Made by a program: the position numbers and the translations under genes. This document shows positions 24,829 through 33,907 of a stretch of 64,000 nucleotides of DNA, one piece after another. Source of the stretch: Aureivirga marina (lineage in GTDB: Bacteria > Bacteroidota > Bacteroidia > Flavobacteriales > Flavobacteriaceae); NCBI RefSeq assembly GCF_015767265.1, contig NZ_JADPIB010000005.1:186001-250000 (forward strand), read 5' to 3'. The notes under the pieces were generated by a model. The model ran no database searches, was not told the origin of the DNA, and saw only the letters and a program-made list of their open reading frames with translations. Numbering within the stretch: position 1 is the first letter of the stretch; every line of letters starts with the position of its first letter.

Positions 24829-25752
24829 ATGTATATAAAAAGAGAGCAAAAAGTTTTACGAATTTCTTTAATTGCGATTTTCATTATCGCTGTTTTTGGT
24901 ATCACATACGGTGTTTATATCAATTCTGAAGCTATCGTTTTTGATAGTTTTTTCTCTTTTCTTACTGCTGTAATGACAGGTTTATCTCTATATGTCTCCA
25001 AACTTTTAACCAAAAGAGGCAACAATAAATACCAATATGGTTTTTCTCATTTTGAACCTGTTGTAAATGCAACAAATGGTTTTATGATGCTTATTATTTG
25101 TATCTATGCTTTTGTAAATGGAGTAAAAAGTATTTTGGATGGCGGAAATAATATTGACATTGATGTTGCGATTTACTATACAATTATCACATCTATTGCT
25201 TCACTTGCCATGTATTTTTATGTAAAAAGAGAAAGTAAAATTATTAAATCTGATATTATTCATGTAGAAATGAAAGAATGGTTAATTGCTTCTCTTTTGA
25301 CAATTGCTATTTTTATCGGTTTTTCCATCGCTTTAATTGCTCGTCATACAGAAGTAGCTTTTATCATTCCTTATATCGATCCAGTTGTTGTTAGTATTCT
25401 TGCAGTTGTACTTGTTTTTACACCAATAAAAATCATTATCACTTCTCTTCGAGAAATTTTCTATATCGCTCCTTCAAAATTGGATAAAATTGTAAAAAGT
25501 AAAATGAATCAGGTAATAAAAAAACACGAATTTGAAAAATTCACAAGTTATGTTGCAAAATCTGGTCGTGTTAGCTTTATAGAAATTCATGTTTTAGTTC
25601 CAGAAGAAACTCGAAATACAAAACCAAAATATATGGATAAAATTCGAGATGAAATTGTTGAAGAATTGAATGAATATGAAGAAAAATTATGGATTTCTAT
25701 CTGTTTTACTTCGGATCCAAATTGGCTTGTTCATCCAAAATTTAACGAATAA
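24829..25752 (+). CDS. Cation diffusion facilitator family transporter, variant metal site
   Basis: A 307-aa CDF-family membrane protein with six helices and a cytoplasmic C-terminal domain of about 90 residues (from LDKIVKSKMN). The family fold is clear (SEAIVFDSFFSFLTAVMTG, YQYGFSHFEPVVNATNGF). The usual transport site, DxxxD in helix 2 and HxxxD in helix 5, reads D39-SFF-S43 and H145-VEM-K149, so two of four canonical ligands are replaced. It may bind another cation or use Glu147/Glu150. Monocistronic. Confidence 0.85.
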   Translation: MYIKREQKVLRISLIAIFIIAVFGITYGVYINSEAIVFDSFFSFLTAVMTGLSLYVSKLLTKRGNNKYQYGFSHFEPVVNATNGFMMLIICIYAFVNGVKSILDGGNNIDIDVAIYYTIITSIASLAMYFYVKRESKIIKSDIIHVEMKEWLIASLLTIAIFIGFSIALIARHTEVAFIIPYIDPVVVSILAVVLVFTPIKIIITSLREIFYIAPSKLDKIVKSKMNQVIKKHEFEKFTSYVAKSGRVSFIEIHVLVPEETRNTKPKYMDKIRDEIVEELNEYEEKLWISICFTSDPNWLVHPKFNE

Positions 25753-25754
25753 AA

Positions 25755-25784
25755 AAGAGATAAATTCCGAAAAACTTATCTCTT
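25755..25784 (-). terminator. Terminator after rluF
   Basis: AAGAGATAA / TTATCTCTT with a 12-base loop. Read on the minus strand it ends in T6, 11 bases after the rluF stop; on the plus strand there is no T tail. Confidence 0.75.
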
Positions 25785-25795
25785 AACTGTTCATT

Positions 25796-26518
25796 TTAAT
25801 CGTGTGTCTTAGACGAATCTCCTACCAAACGATTCAATTCATCTAATTCGTTTTTTGTCAAATATCTCCATTTTCCAACAGGAATATCTAAAGAAACATT
25901 CATAATTCGAACGCGTTTTAATTTCGTCACTTTGTAGCCTAAATATTCACTCATTCTACGAATCTGACGATTTAATCCCTGTGTTAGAATAATTTTAAAT
26001 TTATATTTTGCTAATTGCTCTACTTCACATTCTCTTGTAATTGTATCTAAAATCGGAACTCCACTTCGCATTTTTCGAAGAAATTCTTCCGTAATTGGCT
26101 TATCAACTGTTACAATATATTCTTTCTCATGATTATTTCTTGCACGAAGAATTTTATTAACGATATCTCCATCATTTGTAAGAAAAATCAAACCTTCACT
26201 TGGTTTATCTAATCTTCCAATAGGAAAAATTCGTTTCGGATAACCAATATAATCCACAATATTATCTTTCTCAACTCTCGTATCAGTTGTACAAACAATT
26301 CCAATTGGTTTGTTAAAAGCTAAATAAACTGGCTTATCTTTTGGCTCAGAAATTAATTTTCCATCCACTCGAACCTCATCTCCTTCTTTCACTTTTGTTC
26401 CCATTTCAGGAACTTTTCCATTTATCGTTATTCTTTCTTGCTCAATTAATTTGTCCGCAGCTCTTCTCGAACAATAACCAACTTCGCTAAGATATTTATT
26501 TATTCTCGTTTCTTTCAT
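25796..26518 (-). CDS. rluF: 23S rRNA pseudouridine synthase RluF
   Basis: A 240-aa RsuA/RluF-group enzyme that converts U2604 of 23S rRNA (E. coli numbering) to pseudouridine. An N-terminal S4 domain ([20 protein letters not shown]) is followed by the catalytic domain with the nucleophilic Asp in [20 protein letters not shown]. The RluF-specific block [20 protein letters not shown] and the [20 protein letters not shown] end are very close to the E. coli protein. The ATG at 26518 is used because a -7 box (26537-26544) covers the longer start. Confidence 0.92.
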   Translation of the reverse strand: MKETRINKYLSEVGYCSRRAADKLIEQERITINGKVPEMGTKVKEGDEVRVDGKLISEPKDKPVYLAFNKPIGIVCTTDTRVEKDNIVDYIGYPKRIFPIGRLDKPSEGLIFLTNDGDIVNKILRARNNHEKEYIVTVDKPITEEFLRKMRSGVPILDTITRECEVEQLAKYKFKIILTQGLNRQIRRMSEYLGYKVTKLKRVRIMNVSLDIPVGKWRYLTKNELDELNRLVGDSSKTHD

Positions 26519-26536
26519 CTCAAAAATCTTGGATTG

Positions 26537-26544
26537 CAAAGTTA
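26537..26544 (-). promoter_or_regulatory. -7 promoter box of rluF
   Basis: On the minus strand this reads TAACTTTG (TAnnTTTG), 18 bases before the ATG at 26518; it excludes the upstream in-frame start at 26539. Confidence 0.5.
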
Positions 26545-26562
26545 CTTTTTTCTATAGAAATT

Positions 26563-27288
26563 CTAAATTTTAATTTCTTTTAAAAATGCATTCCATTCTA
26601 CTCTAGAACCATTAAATGTATTTATATCTACCCAACCTTGTACAGATTTGAATTTTCCTTTGTGTGAATGTTGCCAAAACTTCCATTTTCCTTCTATCTT
26701 TTTTCCTTTTTTAAAAGAACAAATCCAAACAAGATTTTCTTTAAAACGATTTTTCACATATGCTTTAAAACCAGATTCATTTGTATAAATCATTACTTTT
26801 AAATTCATTTCTTTTTCAATATGATTTATAAAAACTTCAATATCATCAATAATTTCTGACTTTGGTTTTACAATTTTATTTCCCCATTCTTCTACATCAA
26901 TAACTAAAGGCAATTGATGTTTTTTTGATTTCACTTGTTTCAAAAAAAATGTTGCTTGCTCTATCGGATCTTTATCAAAACGATAAAAATGATAAAATCC
27001 AACGACGAAATCATTTTCAATTGCATTTTCATAATATTTTTCAAAACTTTTGTCTTTAAAACTATTTCCTTCAGTTGCTTTTAGAAATACAAAATCTAAA
27101 TTTTCTTTTTTTAAATCTTTAAAATTGACTTTCCCAGAATGATTTGAAATATCAATTCCAGTAATCGGAAATTCTTTTTTATCAATGGAAATTCCTTTTG
27201 GAGAATATGTTTTTTTGTTGGTATAAAATAATAAACCAGCTGCAAGCGCAGCAAAAATTAATGCTTTAAACTTTAGACTTATCTTCAT
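26563..27288 (-). CDS. Glycoside hydrolase family 25 (lysozyme-like) protein
   Basis: A 241-aa membrane-anchored GH25 muramidase-type protein. An N-terminal uncleaved helix (FKALIFAALAAGLLFY) is followed by the GH25 barrel. The catalytic region shows FPITGIDISNHSG (first Asp), FVFLKATEGNSFKD, GFYHFYRFDKDPIEQATFF and the DxE pair in LPLVIDVEEWGN. The end, WKFWQHSHKGKFKSVQGWVD, is also typical. It likely cuts the glycan chains of peptidoglycan from the periplasmic side. A -7 box (27304-27311) supports the ATG at 27288 over 27360. Confidence 0.87.
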   Translation of the reverse strand: MKISLKFKALIFAALAAGLLFYTNKKTYSPKGISIDKKEFPITGIDISNHSGKVNFKDLKKENLDFVFLKATEGNSFKDKSFEKYYENAIENDFVVGFYHFYRFDKDPIEQATFFLKQVKSKKHQLPLVIDVEEWGNKIVKPKSEIIDDIEVFINHIEKEMNLKVMIYTNESGFKAYVKNRFKENLVWICSFKKGKKIEGKWKFWQHSHKGKFKSVQGWVDINTFNGSRVEWNAFLKEIKI

Positions 27289-27303
27289 TCTTGACTTTTT
27301 TGG

Positions 27304-27311
27304 CAAAAATA
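27304..27311 (-). promoter_or_regulatory. -7 promoter box of the GH25 gene
   Basis: On the minus strand it reads TATTTTTG (TAnnTTTG), 15 bases before the ATG at 27288, inside the longer open frame. Confidence 0.5.
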
Positions 27312-27335
27312 GATTTTCAGAAGTGTTTATACAAA

Positions 27336-27368
27336 AAAGCACATCAAAATTAAATTTCAATGTGCTTT
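27336..27368 (-). terminator. Terminator after the sorbosone-dehydrogenase-like gene
   Basis: AAAGCACAT / ATGTGCTTT with a 15-base loop. On the minus strand a T run follows the stem; it lies 38 bases after the stop at 27407. Confidence 0.75.
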
Positions 27369-27406
27369 ACCACTAAATATTAATTTATAGAAAGTTTATT
27401 AAACTC

Positions 27407-28705
27407 TTATTGATTGTAAGAAATTTTCCAAATAGTTCCATCTACAGAATCGGAAACAAATAAAGAACCTTCATTCCCAACAGCGACACCAACTGGTCTG
27501 TGTTTTGCATCACTTGGACTAAAAACTTCTCCAAGTTCAGAAAAACCATCAGCAAAAATTTCCCAATTTCCAGAAGGAAGTTCACCATTAAAAGGAACAA
27601 AAACTACATAATACCCTTCTTGTTTTTCAGGCGCACGATTCCATGAACCATGAAACGCAATAAAAGCACCTTTTCTATATTTTTCTGGAAAAGCTTCTTT
27701 ATCATAAAAAACCAAATCGTTTGGAGCTAAATGTGCTGGAAAAGCCATAATTGGATCGCTCATATCTGCACATCTTCCAATTTCAGTTCCATCTCCACCA
27801 TATTCTGGTGCCAATACTTTTTTATCAATGATTCCATCATAATAGCAATATGGCCAACCAAAATTTGCATTTTCTTTTACTAATAAAAATTCTTCAGCAG
27901 GAAGTTCTGCATTCTTTTTTACATCATAATGTTCTGGGAAAAAAGGATATAATTGATCTCGTCCATGTTGCACAATATATAATTCATTTACATCTTGATT
28001 CCAATCCATAGCCATTGCATTTCGAATTCCTGTAGCGTATAAAACTCCATCATTTTGTTGTGTTTGTCCAAGTTTATTTGCATCAAATCGCCAAACTCCA
28101 CCTTGCCATTCTAATTGTGGACAAGGATCTTGACCAGGTGAACCTGGAGTTCGTGTTTGTTCCATACAAGCATTAGAAGGCGCTCCAACATCTACAAAAA
28201 TATGCCCCTCATTATCAAAAGCTAAAGGTTTCGATTGGTGTTGATCTTGTTCAGGAAAACCAGAAATTACCAATTCTGCATTTTGATCTGGTAATAATTG
28301 ACCTTCAATAAATTTATAACGATAAACTTCAGTGTCATTACTGAAATATAAATAACCATTATAAATTCCTAATCCAGTTCCTTGAGAATTCCCAAAATAT
28401 TTGATTTCATCTGCTTTTCCATCACCTGTTGTATCTCTTAAAGCTACAATTCCATTTCCTTCATGAAGTTGTCTCAAAGACATGTAAACATCTCCATTAT
28501 CATTCACTACAATATGTCTTCCTTTTCCTAAATCATCTGCGAAAATAGTAGCTCCAAATCCTTCAGGAATTTCTAAATTTGTATTGTTATCTACAATTTC
28601 AGTTGGAACTTCAGCAGTTTCTTTAGGTTCTTTTTTAGAATCACAAGAAAAGATAAAAAGACTTGCAGAAACAATTAAACCTATTGTTTTTATATTAGAT
28701 TTCAT
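27407..28705 (-). CDS. PQQ-type sugar/sorbosone dehydrogenase-like lipoprotein
   Basis: A 432-aa lipoprotein (lipobox ASLFIFSC) with a six-bladed propeller like L-sorbosone and glucose dehydrogenases. Typical elements are IPEGFGATIFADDLGKGRHI, GRHIVVNDNGDVYMSL, VDVGAPSNACMEQ, GIRNAMAMDWNQ, NFGWPYCYYDG and GAFIAFHGSWNR. The family oxidises sugars with PQQ, but many Bacteroidetes members are unproven and PQQ genes are not seen here. The start is the Met at 28705, before the signal peptide; the open frame reaches 28753. Confidence 0.83.
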   Translation of the reverse strand: MKSNIKTIGLIVSASLFIFSCDSKKEPKETAEVPTEIVDNNTNLEIPEGFGATIFADDLGKGRHIVVNDNGDVYMSLRQLHEGNGIVALRDTTGDGKADEIKYFGNSQGTGLGIYNGYLYFSNDTEVYRYKFIEGQLLPDQNAELVISGFPEQDQHQSKPLAFDNEGHIFVDVGAPSNACMEQTRTPGSPGQDPCPQLEWQGGVWRFDANKLGQTQQNDGVLYATGIRNAMAMDWNQDVNELYIVQHGRDQLYPFFPEHYDVKKNAELPAEEFLLVKENANFGWPYCYYDGIIDKKVLAPEYGGDGTEIGRCADMSDPIMAFPAHLAPNDLVFYDKEAFPEKYRKGAFIAFHGSWNRAPEKQEGYYVVFVPFNGELPSGNWEIFADGFSELGEVFSPSDAKHRPVGVAVGNEGSLFVSDSVDGTIWKISYNQ

Positions 28706-29045
28706 AAACCACTTTTTATAATTTTTATTGAAATTACTTATTAATTTTTTCATCTAAACTTTTCTAGTAAAACAAGCCTTTTTTTTAACAATAATTTCTA
28801 TTTAAAGTCTAGATTTTATTAAATAAATGTTAGCTTTTTACAAATTTTGAAAAAAATGAAATGATTATTTAATTGCTAAAAATCTCTATGATTTTGCTTC
28901 ATTTATTGTAAACTATTGTACAGCAATACAACAAATTGTAAAACTTCAAAAACCATTTTATGAGCTTTCTAATTAAAAATCAATTTTTTAACAACATATC
29001 CACAATATTAATGTTATAAAATCGTAAATAATAATGATATTATAT
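28706..29045. other. AT-rich divergent intergenic region
   Basis: No gene is visible. It separates the minus-strand dehydrogenase from a plus-strand lipoprotein. A short inverted repeat TTGTA-cagcaa-TACAA near 28916-28931 is the only structure; it could be an operator but is too small to call. Confidence 0.3.
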
Positions 29046-29053
29046 TATTTTTG
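29046..29053 (+). promoter_or_regulatory. -7 promoter box of the two-repeat Cys lipoprotein
   Basis: TATTTTTG (TAnnTTTG) 23 bases before the ATG at 29077. Confidence 0.45.
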
Positions 29054-29076
29054 TCAAAAACCAAATAATAAACATT

Positions 29077-29550
29077 ATGAAAAAAATTAATCTTATTTAT
29101 ATTTTCTTTGCATTATTCATCGCTGTTGGATGTAGTGACAATGAAGACGATTCAGATAATTATGCTTGCCAAGAAGCAGAAGATGAAAGTTTAGCTGCAT
29201 TAGCTGAATATGAAAGCGCAACAGAAGAAGATGAAGGTGAAAAATGTGCTAAATATAAGATTGCATTAGAATCACAATTACAAGTTTGTGGAGATAATGA
29301 AGCGATTAAAACTTTAATTGCAAATTTAGAAAATTGTGGTGGAGCTGTTGTACAAACTTGTGAGCAAATTACTTCTGCTACTCTTTTATTGAAAAGTGCT
29401 TATGATGGTGTTTCTCCAGGAGATGCGGATTATCAAGCTACTTGTTTAGGATATAAAGCTGCTTTAGAACAAAAGAAAGCAATTTGTGGAGATGATGATG
29501 GAGCGATTCAGACGATTATCAATAGCTTAAATTGTGATGCTACAGAATAA
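29077..29550 (+). CDS. Lipoprotein with two tandem Cys-containing repeats
   Basis: A 157-aa lipoprotein (lipobox AVGC at Cys19, then an acidic linker). The mature part is two copies of a helical unit of about 57 residues, each starting with C[EQ] and containing a second Cys followed by xxYKxALExxxxxCG and ending in LxNC or LNC: KCAKYKIALESQLQVCG / NLENC, and TCLGYKAALEQKKAICG / SLNC. Each unit keeps four Cys, suggesting two disulphides per unit in the periplasm or on the surface. I do not recognise the family. Confidence 0.7.
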   Translation: MKKINLIYIFFALFIAVGCSDNEDDSDNYACQEAEDESLAALAEYESATEEDEGEKCAKYKIALESQLQVCGDNEAIKTLIANLENCGGAVVQTCEQITSATLLLKSAYDGVSPGDADYQATCLGYKAALEQKKAICGDDDGAIQTIINSLNCDATE

Positions 29551-29571
29551 AACATTTAATTATATATAAAT

Positions 29572-29598
29572 AAAAAGAGGTCAAATTGACCTCTTTTT
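29572..29598. terminator. Bidirectional terminator between the Cys lipoprotein gene and aroK
   Basis: AAAAAGAGGTCA / TGACCTCTTTTT around a 3-base loop, flanked by T and A tracts, between two convergent genes. Confidence 0.88.
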
Positions 29599-30099
29599 TT
29601 ATGCTATTTCGTTTACAATTTCTTCAATTGATTTATTATCTACAGAAATAATTTCTTGACATTTTTCATAAAAATCTCTTCTTTCAAAAAGATGTTTTGC
29701 AACAAATTCTGCTAAATCATCTTCTTTAATTGTCTGAATAATTGGTCTATTTTCTCTTTCTTTTTGTAATCTTTGAACCAATGTTCCGATAGAAGCTCGT
29801 AAATAGATTGTTTTTGATTTTGAATTTAATTCTAAAAGATTATTTCCATAACAAGGTGTCCCTCCTCCCATAGAAAGCACATAATTTCCTTCTAAATCTA
29901 AAATTTCTTTTACATATTGCATTTCTACTCGGCGAAAATAAATTTCTCCTTTTTGTGCAAAAATTTCATCAATAGACATTTTTTCTTTTTCTTCAATAAA
30001 AGAGTCTAAATCTAAATAATTTACTTTTAATTTTTCAGCAAGAAGTTTTCCAATTGTTGACTTCCCGCTTCCCATATAACCAATTAATGAAATTTTCAT
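29599..30099 (-). CDS. aroK: Shikimate kinase
   Basis: A 166-aa P-loop kinase that phosphorylates shikimate in the aromatic amino acid pathway. Walker A is GYMGSGKSTIG (residues 6-16). The shikimate-binding Asp and Arg lie in YLDLDSFIEE and GEIYFRRVEMQYV, the glycine motif is LSMGGGTPCYGN, and the lid is RENRPII. Length is normal. It starts 12 bases after mnmA and is probably co-transcribed with it. Confidence 0.95.
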   Translation of the reverse strand: MKISLIGYMGSGKSTIGKLLAEKLKVNYLDLDSFIEEKEKMSIDEIFAQKGEIYFRRVEMQYVKEILDLEGNYVLSMGGGTPCYGNNLLELNSKSKTIYLRASIGTLVQRLQKERENRPIIQTIKEDDLAEFVAKHLFERRDFYEKCQEIISVDNKSIEEIVNEIA

Positions 30100-30111
30100 C
30101 TAATCTTTATT

Positions 30112-31302
30112 TTAAGCAATTACTCCAGATCCTAATAATTCTTCTTCTTTATACCAAGCAACAAATTGTCCTTCTGTAATTGCAGACTGTGCATTTTCAA
30201 ACGCTACATATAAACCTGATTCTACTTTATGTAAAGTTGCTTTTTCTAAAGCTTGACGATAACGAATTCTCGCTTCTATCACCATAGATTCACCAGTTTT
30301 TAAAGCCAAATCTTCACGAATCCAATGCAATTCTTCATTAGAAACAAATAAAACATTTCTATATAAACCTTTATGCATTTTACCTTCACCTGCATAAATA
30401 ATATTTGTGTCAACGTCTGTTTCAATTACAAATAAAGGTTCTTTTGTTCCTCCAACTGCCAAACCTTTTCTTTGTCCTTTTGTAAAATAATGCGCACCAG
30501 AATGTTTTCCAACAACCTTTCCATCTTCTTTAGCATAAACAAATTTCTTCGCTTTAAAAGCTAATTCTTCTTCTAGAGTTGAAAATTCAGGAATTTTTTC
30601 TACATATAAAGGTAAATCATTTGGAATTTGTACAATTTCTCCTTCTTTTGGAGCTAATTTTTGTTGTAAAAATTCTGGTAATCTAACTTTACCAATAAAA
30701 CATAAACCTTGAGAATCTTTTTTCTCAGCTGTTATTAAATCTGCTTCGGCAGCAATTTCTCTTACTTCTGGTTTTGTTAATTCACCAACAGGAAACAACG
30801 CTTTAGATAATTGTTCTTGTGATAATTGACATAAAAAGTAAGATTGATCTTTATTTATATCAACTCCAGCTTTTAATTGATAAATTGTTTCTCCTTCTTT
30901 GTTTATAAATTCCGACTTTCTACAATAATGACCTGTAGCAACATAATCTGCTCCTAAATCCAATGCAATTTTCATAAAAACATCAAATTTAATCTCACGA
31001 TTACATAAAACGTCAGGATTTGGTGTCCTTCCTTTTTCATATTCATTAAACATGTAATCAACAATACGTTCTTTATATTGTTCACTCAAATCTACAACCT
31101 GAAAAGGAATTCCTAATTTTTCTGCAACTAACATTGCATCGTTACTATCTTCTAACCATGGACATTCATTGGAAATTGTCACAGAATCGTCGTGCCAATT
31201 TTTCATAAAAAGTCCAATAACTTCATAACCTTGTTGTTGTAATAGATAAGCAGTTACACTACTATCTACTCCACCTGAAAGTCCTACAATTACACGTTTC
31301 AT
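30112..31302 (-). CDS. mnmA: tRNA-specific 2-thiouridylase MnmA
   Basis: A 396-aa enzyme that thiolates U34 of Lys, Glu and Gln tRNAs. The ATP pyrophosphatase PP-loop is [15 protein letters not shown]. The two catalytic Cys are in [12 protein letters not shown] (near 97) and [15 protein letters not shown] (near 200), and the central GHYCRK and the C-terminal beta domain ([22 protein letters not shown]) are present. A -7 box lies at 31323-31330. It heads the mnmA-aroK pair. Confidence 0.95.
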   Translation of the reverse strand: MKRVIVGLSGGVDSSVTAYLLQQQGYEVIGLFMKNWHDDSVTISNECPWLEDSNDAMLVAEKLGIPFQVVDLSEQYKERIVDYMFNEYEKGRTPNPDVLCNREIKFDVFMKIALDLGADYVATGHYCRKSEFINKEGETIYQLKAGVDINKDQSYFLCQLSQEQLSKALFPVGELTKPEVREIAAEADLITAEKKDSQGLCFIGKVRLPEFLQQKLAPKEGEIVQIPNDLPLYVEKIPEFSTLEEELAFKAKKFVYAKEDGKVVGKHSGAHYFTKGQRKGLAVGGTKEPLFVIETDVDTNIIYAGEGKMHKGLYRNVLFVSNEELHWIREDLALKTGESMVIEARIRYRQALEKATLHKVESGLYVAFENAQSAITEGQFVAWYKEEELLGSGVIA

Positions 31303-31322
31303 TTACGAAAATTTTAAGTGTG

Positions 31323-31330
31323 CAAATATA
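31323..31330 (-). promoter_or_regulatory. -7 promoter box of mnmA
   Basis: On the minus strand it reads TATATTTG (TAnnTTTG), 20 bases before the mnmA ATG. Confidence 0.55.
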
Positions 31331-31564
31331 CAACAATATTATTTAAAAATATTCCTAGGGAATTTTGTTTAAAATCTTTGAAAAAAAGAAGAATTGTCAG
31401 AATTTAAAATTATTATTAAAAGCTAAACACCTCTTAAAAAATCAAACATAAATAATTAATTATCAACAAATTAAATTAAGTAAGATAATTTAAATATTAA
31501 AAAATTATCAATAAAAATCAAGTTTTAAATTAACAGTTTTTTGTCTATATAAAAAAAATATTCT

Positions 31565-31725
31565 ATATTGCGGGCTATTAAAAACGTCTGTAAAAAGACT
31601 AGGTTTTCAATTTATGTTCTAAAACTCTTTGTAGAAGTGCCAATTCTTTAAGTGTTTTCGCAATAAACTAGGTTTATTAAACCATTATCTAATTGAATTT
31701 TAAATAACCTTTATGGAGCTATTTA
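31565..31725 (+). ncRNA. Candidate structured RNA upstream of rimO
   Basis: The 440-base gap before rimO has no ORF, but 31565-31725 is less AT-biased than its flanks and shows several helices: AAAAC-GTCT / AGAC-GTTTT (31580-31606), GGTTT / AAACC (31671-31682) and an alternative AGGTT-ATT / AATAACCT (31670-31710). A near-consensus box TATATTGC at 31564-31571 could start a transcript around 31575, and rimO has a separate promoter after it. CTAGGTTT occurs twice. The length of about 150-180 bases would suit a 6S-like or other small RNA, but I cannot match it to a known family, and strand and ends are uncertain. Confidence 0.3.
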
Positions 31726-31747
31726 TTTTTCGACTTAGATAAAGTTG

Positions 31748-31755
31748 TATATTTG
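31748..31755 (+). promoter_or_regulatory. -7 promoter box of rimO
   Basis: TATATTTG (TAnnTTTG) 22 bases before the ATG at 31778. It lies inside the longer reading frame and so fixes the start at 31778. Confidence 0.6.
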
Positions 31756-31777
31756 CAGCCTTAAAAATCAGAATAAC

Positions 31778-33091
31778 ATGAGAACAAAATCTTCTAAGAA
31801 GAATAAGATAAATGTAGTAACCTTAGGATGCTCTAAGAATTTGTATGATTCAGAAGTTTTAATGGGACAACTAAAAGCCAATGGTAAAGAAGTTGTTCAT
31901 GAAGACGCTGAAGATGATGGAAATATTGTAGTAATAAATACTTGTGGATTTATTGGTAAAGCAAAAGAAGAATCTATTAATACAATTTTACATTATGCAA
32001 ATAAAAAAGAGCAAGGTGAAGTTGATAAAGTTTTTGTGACTGGTTGTTTAAGTGAGCGCTATAAGCCAGATTTGGAAAGAGAAATTCCAGATGTGGATTC
32101 TTATTTTGGTACACAAGATTTGCCACAACTTTTAAAAGTTTTAGAAGCAGATTATAAGCATGAATTAATTGGAGAACGTATAACTACTACTCCTAAACAT
32201 TATGCTTATTTGAAAATAGCAGAAGGATGTGATAGACCTTGTTCTTTTTGTGCAATTCCACTAATGCGTGGAGGACACAAATCACAACCAATTGAAAATC
32301 TAGTAATTGAAGCTGAGAAATTAGCTGCAAAAGGGATTAAAGAAATCATGTTAATTGCTCAAGATCTTACTTATTATGGTTTAGATCTTTACAAAAAAAG
32401 AGCTTTAGGTGATTTATTAAAAGAGTTAGTAAAAGTAGAAGGAATCGAATGGATTCGTCTTCATTATGCTTTTCCAACTGGTTTCCCAGAAGATGTTTTA
32501 GAAGTAATGAGAAACGAAGAAAAAGTTTGTAATTACTTGGATATTCCATTACAGCATATTTCGGATTCAGTTCTGAAATCAATGCGAAGAGGAACAACTC
32601 ATGAAAAAACAACGAAATTGATTCGTAAATTCCGTGAAGAAGTTCCTGAAATGGCAATCCGTACAACCTTGATTGTTGGTTACCCTGGTGAAACAGAGGA
32701 AAATTACCAAGAATTAAAAGAATGGGTAAAAGAAATGCGATTTGAGCGTTTAGGAGTTTTTGCTTATTCTCATGAAGAAAATACGCATGCAGCAACATTG
32801 GAAGATGATGTTCCAGAGGATGTAAAACAACAAAGAGTAGAAGAAATTATGGAAATTCAAAGCCAAATTTCTTTTGAACTTAACCAAGAAAAAGTTGGAA
32901 AAACGTTCAAATGTATCTTTGATCGTAAGGATGGAAACTATTTCATTGGAAGAACAGAATCTGATTCGCCAGATGTTGATAATGAAGTCGTTATAGATGC
33001 CACAAAGTATTATGTTCCTTTAGGAAAATTTGTGAATATCGAGATTGAAGAAGCAAGCGATTTTGACCTTTATGGCAAGGTTATTGATTAA
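31778..33091 (+). CDS. rimO: Ribosomal protein uS12 (S12) methylthiotransferase RimO
   Basis: A 437-aa radical-SAM enzyme that adds a methylthio group to an Asp of ribosomal protein S12. The N-terminal UPF0004 domain has NVVTLGCSKNLYDSEVLMGQ, INTCGFI and VTGCLSERY (three cluster Cys). The radical-SAM CxxxCxxC is EGCDRPCSFCAIPLMRGGHK, and a C-terminal TRAM domain covers about 370-437 (GKTFKCIFDRKDGNYFIGRT). LTYYGLDLY is typical of RimO rather than MiaB. Monocistronic. Confidence 0.95.
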   Translation: MRTKSSKKNKINVVTLGCSKNLYDSEVLMGQLKANGKEVVHEDAEDDGNIVVINTCGFIGKAKEESINTILHYANKKEQGEVDKVFVTGCLSERYKPDLEREIPDVDSYFGTQDLPQLLKVLEADYKHELIGERITTTPKHYAYLKIAEGCDRPCSFCAIPLMRGGHKSQPIENLVIEAEKLAAKGIKEIMLIAQDLTYYGLDLYKKRALGDLLKELVKVEGIEWIRLHYAFPTGFPEDVLEVMRNEEKVCNYLDIPLQHISDSVLKSMRRGTTHEKTTKLIRKFREEVPEMAIRTTLIVGYPGETEENYQELKEWVKEMRFERLGVFAYSHEENTHAATLEDDVPEDVKQQRVEEIMEIQSQISFELNQEKVGKTFKCIFDRKDGNYFIGRTESDSPDVDNEVVIDATKYYVPLGKFVNIEIEEASDFDLYGKVID

Positions 33092-33137
33092 TGAATACTA
33101 GCTGTATTATAATAGATTTTATTAGAATTTGAATGGT

Positions 33138-33177
33138 AAGGCCTGAATTGTTTTTATACTCTTCGGGTCTTTTTTTT
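33138..33177. terminator. Terminator after rimO
   Basis: AAGGCCTGAA / TTCGGGTCTT (two G-U pairs) with a 14-base loop, followed by T8; convergent with the hydrolase gene. Confidence 0.75.
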
Positions 33178-33185
33178 ATGCTATT

Positions 33186-33863
33186 TTAATAATGTTTATT
33201 TTCTTCCGATTCTAAAAGAGAAATCAATACTTTTCTTATTTTTTTATGTTTTTCAATAATCATTGCATGTGTTCCTCCCTTAATAACAATACAATCATTT
33301 ATATATTTTATCGGAAAAATAAAATCTTCTTCCCCATGAATATGTGAAACAATACTCAATCGTTCTTTTTGTTTCCAATGTAAAACTGTATGTATCGCCC
33401 ATTCAATATATCTAGGATCACGAACAGAAAGAAACTTTTTATAATGTCCAATTCTTTTCTGTGCTTTTTTTCCAAAATATTTTGAACTAATTTTCTCTAA
33501 ATCTTGAAACGCCCTTGGAGCCAAAAGTTTATATAATTTTAATCCTCGAATCAATTTTAATTTTAAAGGAAATTCTCTACTGGATTTAATACTTGAAATA
33601 ATAATCACTTTTCTTACAGAAATAATTTTACTCATTTCTTGAACCATAATTCCACCAAAAGAAACACCAACTAAAACTGGGTTTTCATGTGTAATTTGCT
33701 CACAAAGACGCTTTGCATAATGTTCAATTGATTCTTTTTTTGAAGTCGGAATCAACCATTCTAAAAAAATACATTCATACCTATCTTCTGGCAAATTCAA
33801 ATAATCATATATTTCCACACTGGCTGCCAAACCAGGAACAAAATAAATAGGAATCTTATTCAT
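33186..33863 (-). CDS. Alpha/beta-fold hydrolase
   Basis: A 225-aa cytoplasmic alpha/beta hydrolase. The nucleophile elbow is VLVGVSFGGIMVQEM (Ser near 76), with the oxyanion region in IYFVPGLAASVEIYDYL, a late acid in HGEEDFIFPIKY, and the catalytic His in VIKGGTHAMIIEK near 202. The substrate is unknown; homologues in flavobacteria are short esterase-like proteins. A -7 box lies at 33900-33907. Confidence 0.82.
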   Translation of the reverse strand: MNKIPIYFVPGLAASVEIYDYLNLPEDRYECIFLEWLIPTSKKESIEHYAKRLCEQITHENPVLVGVSFGGIMVQEMSKIISVRKVIIISSIKSSREFPLKLKLIRGLKLYKLLAPRAFQDLEKISSKYFGKKAQKRIGHYKKFLSVRDPRYIEWAIHTVLHWKQKERLSIVSHIHGEEDFIFPIKYINDCIVIKGGTHAMIIEKHKKIRKVLISLLESEENKHY

Positions 33864-33899
33864 AATTACATTTTTTATACAATTTTATACTTATGTAAA

Positions 33900-33907
33900 C
33901 AAATTTA
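33900..33907 (-). promoter_or_regulatory. -7 promoter box of the hydrolase gene
   Basis: On the minus strand it reads TAAATTTG (TAnnTTTG), 36 bases before the ATG at 33863. Confidence 0.45.

Noticed and set aside
32367-32798. 143-aa ORF antisense to rimO
   Set aside because: Fully within the conserved radical-SAM coding sequence; no promoter or family match.
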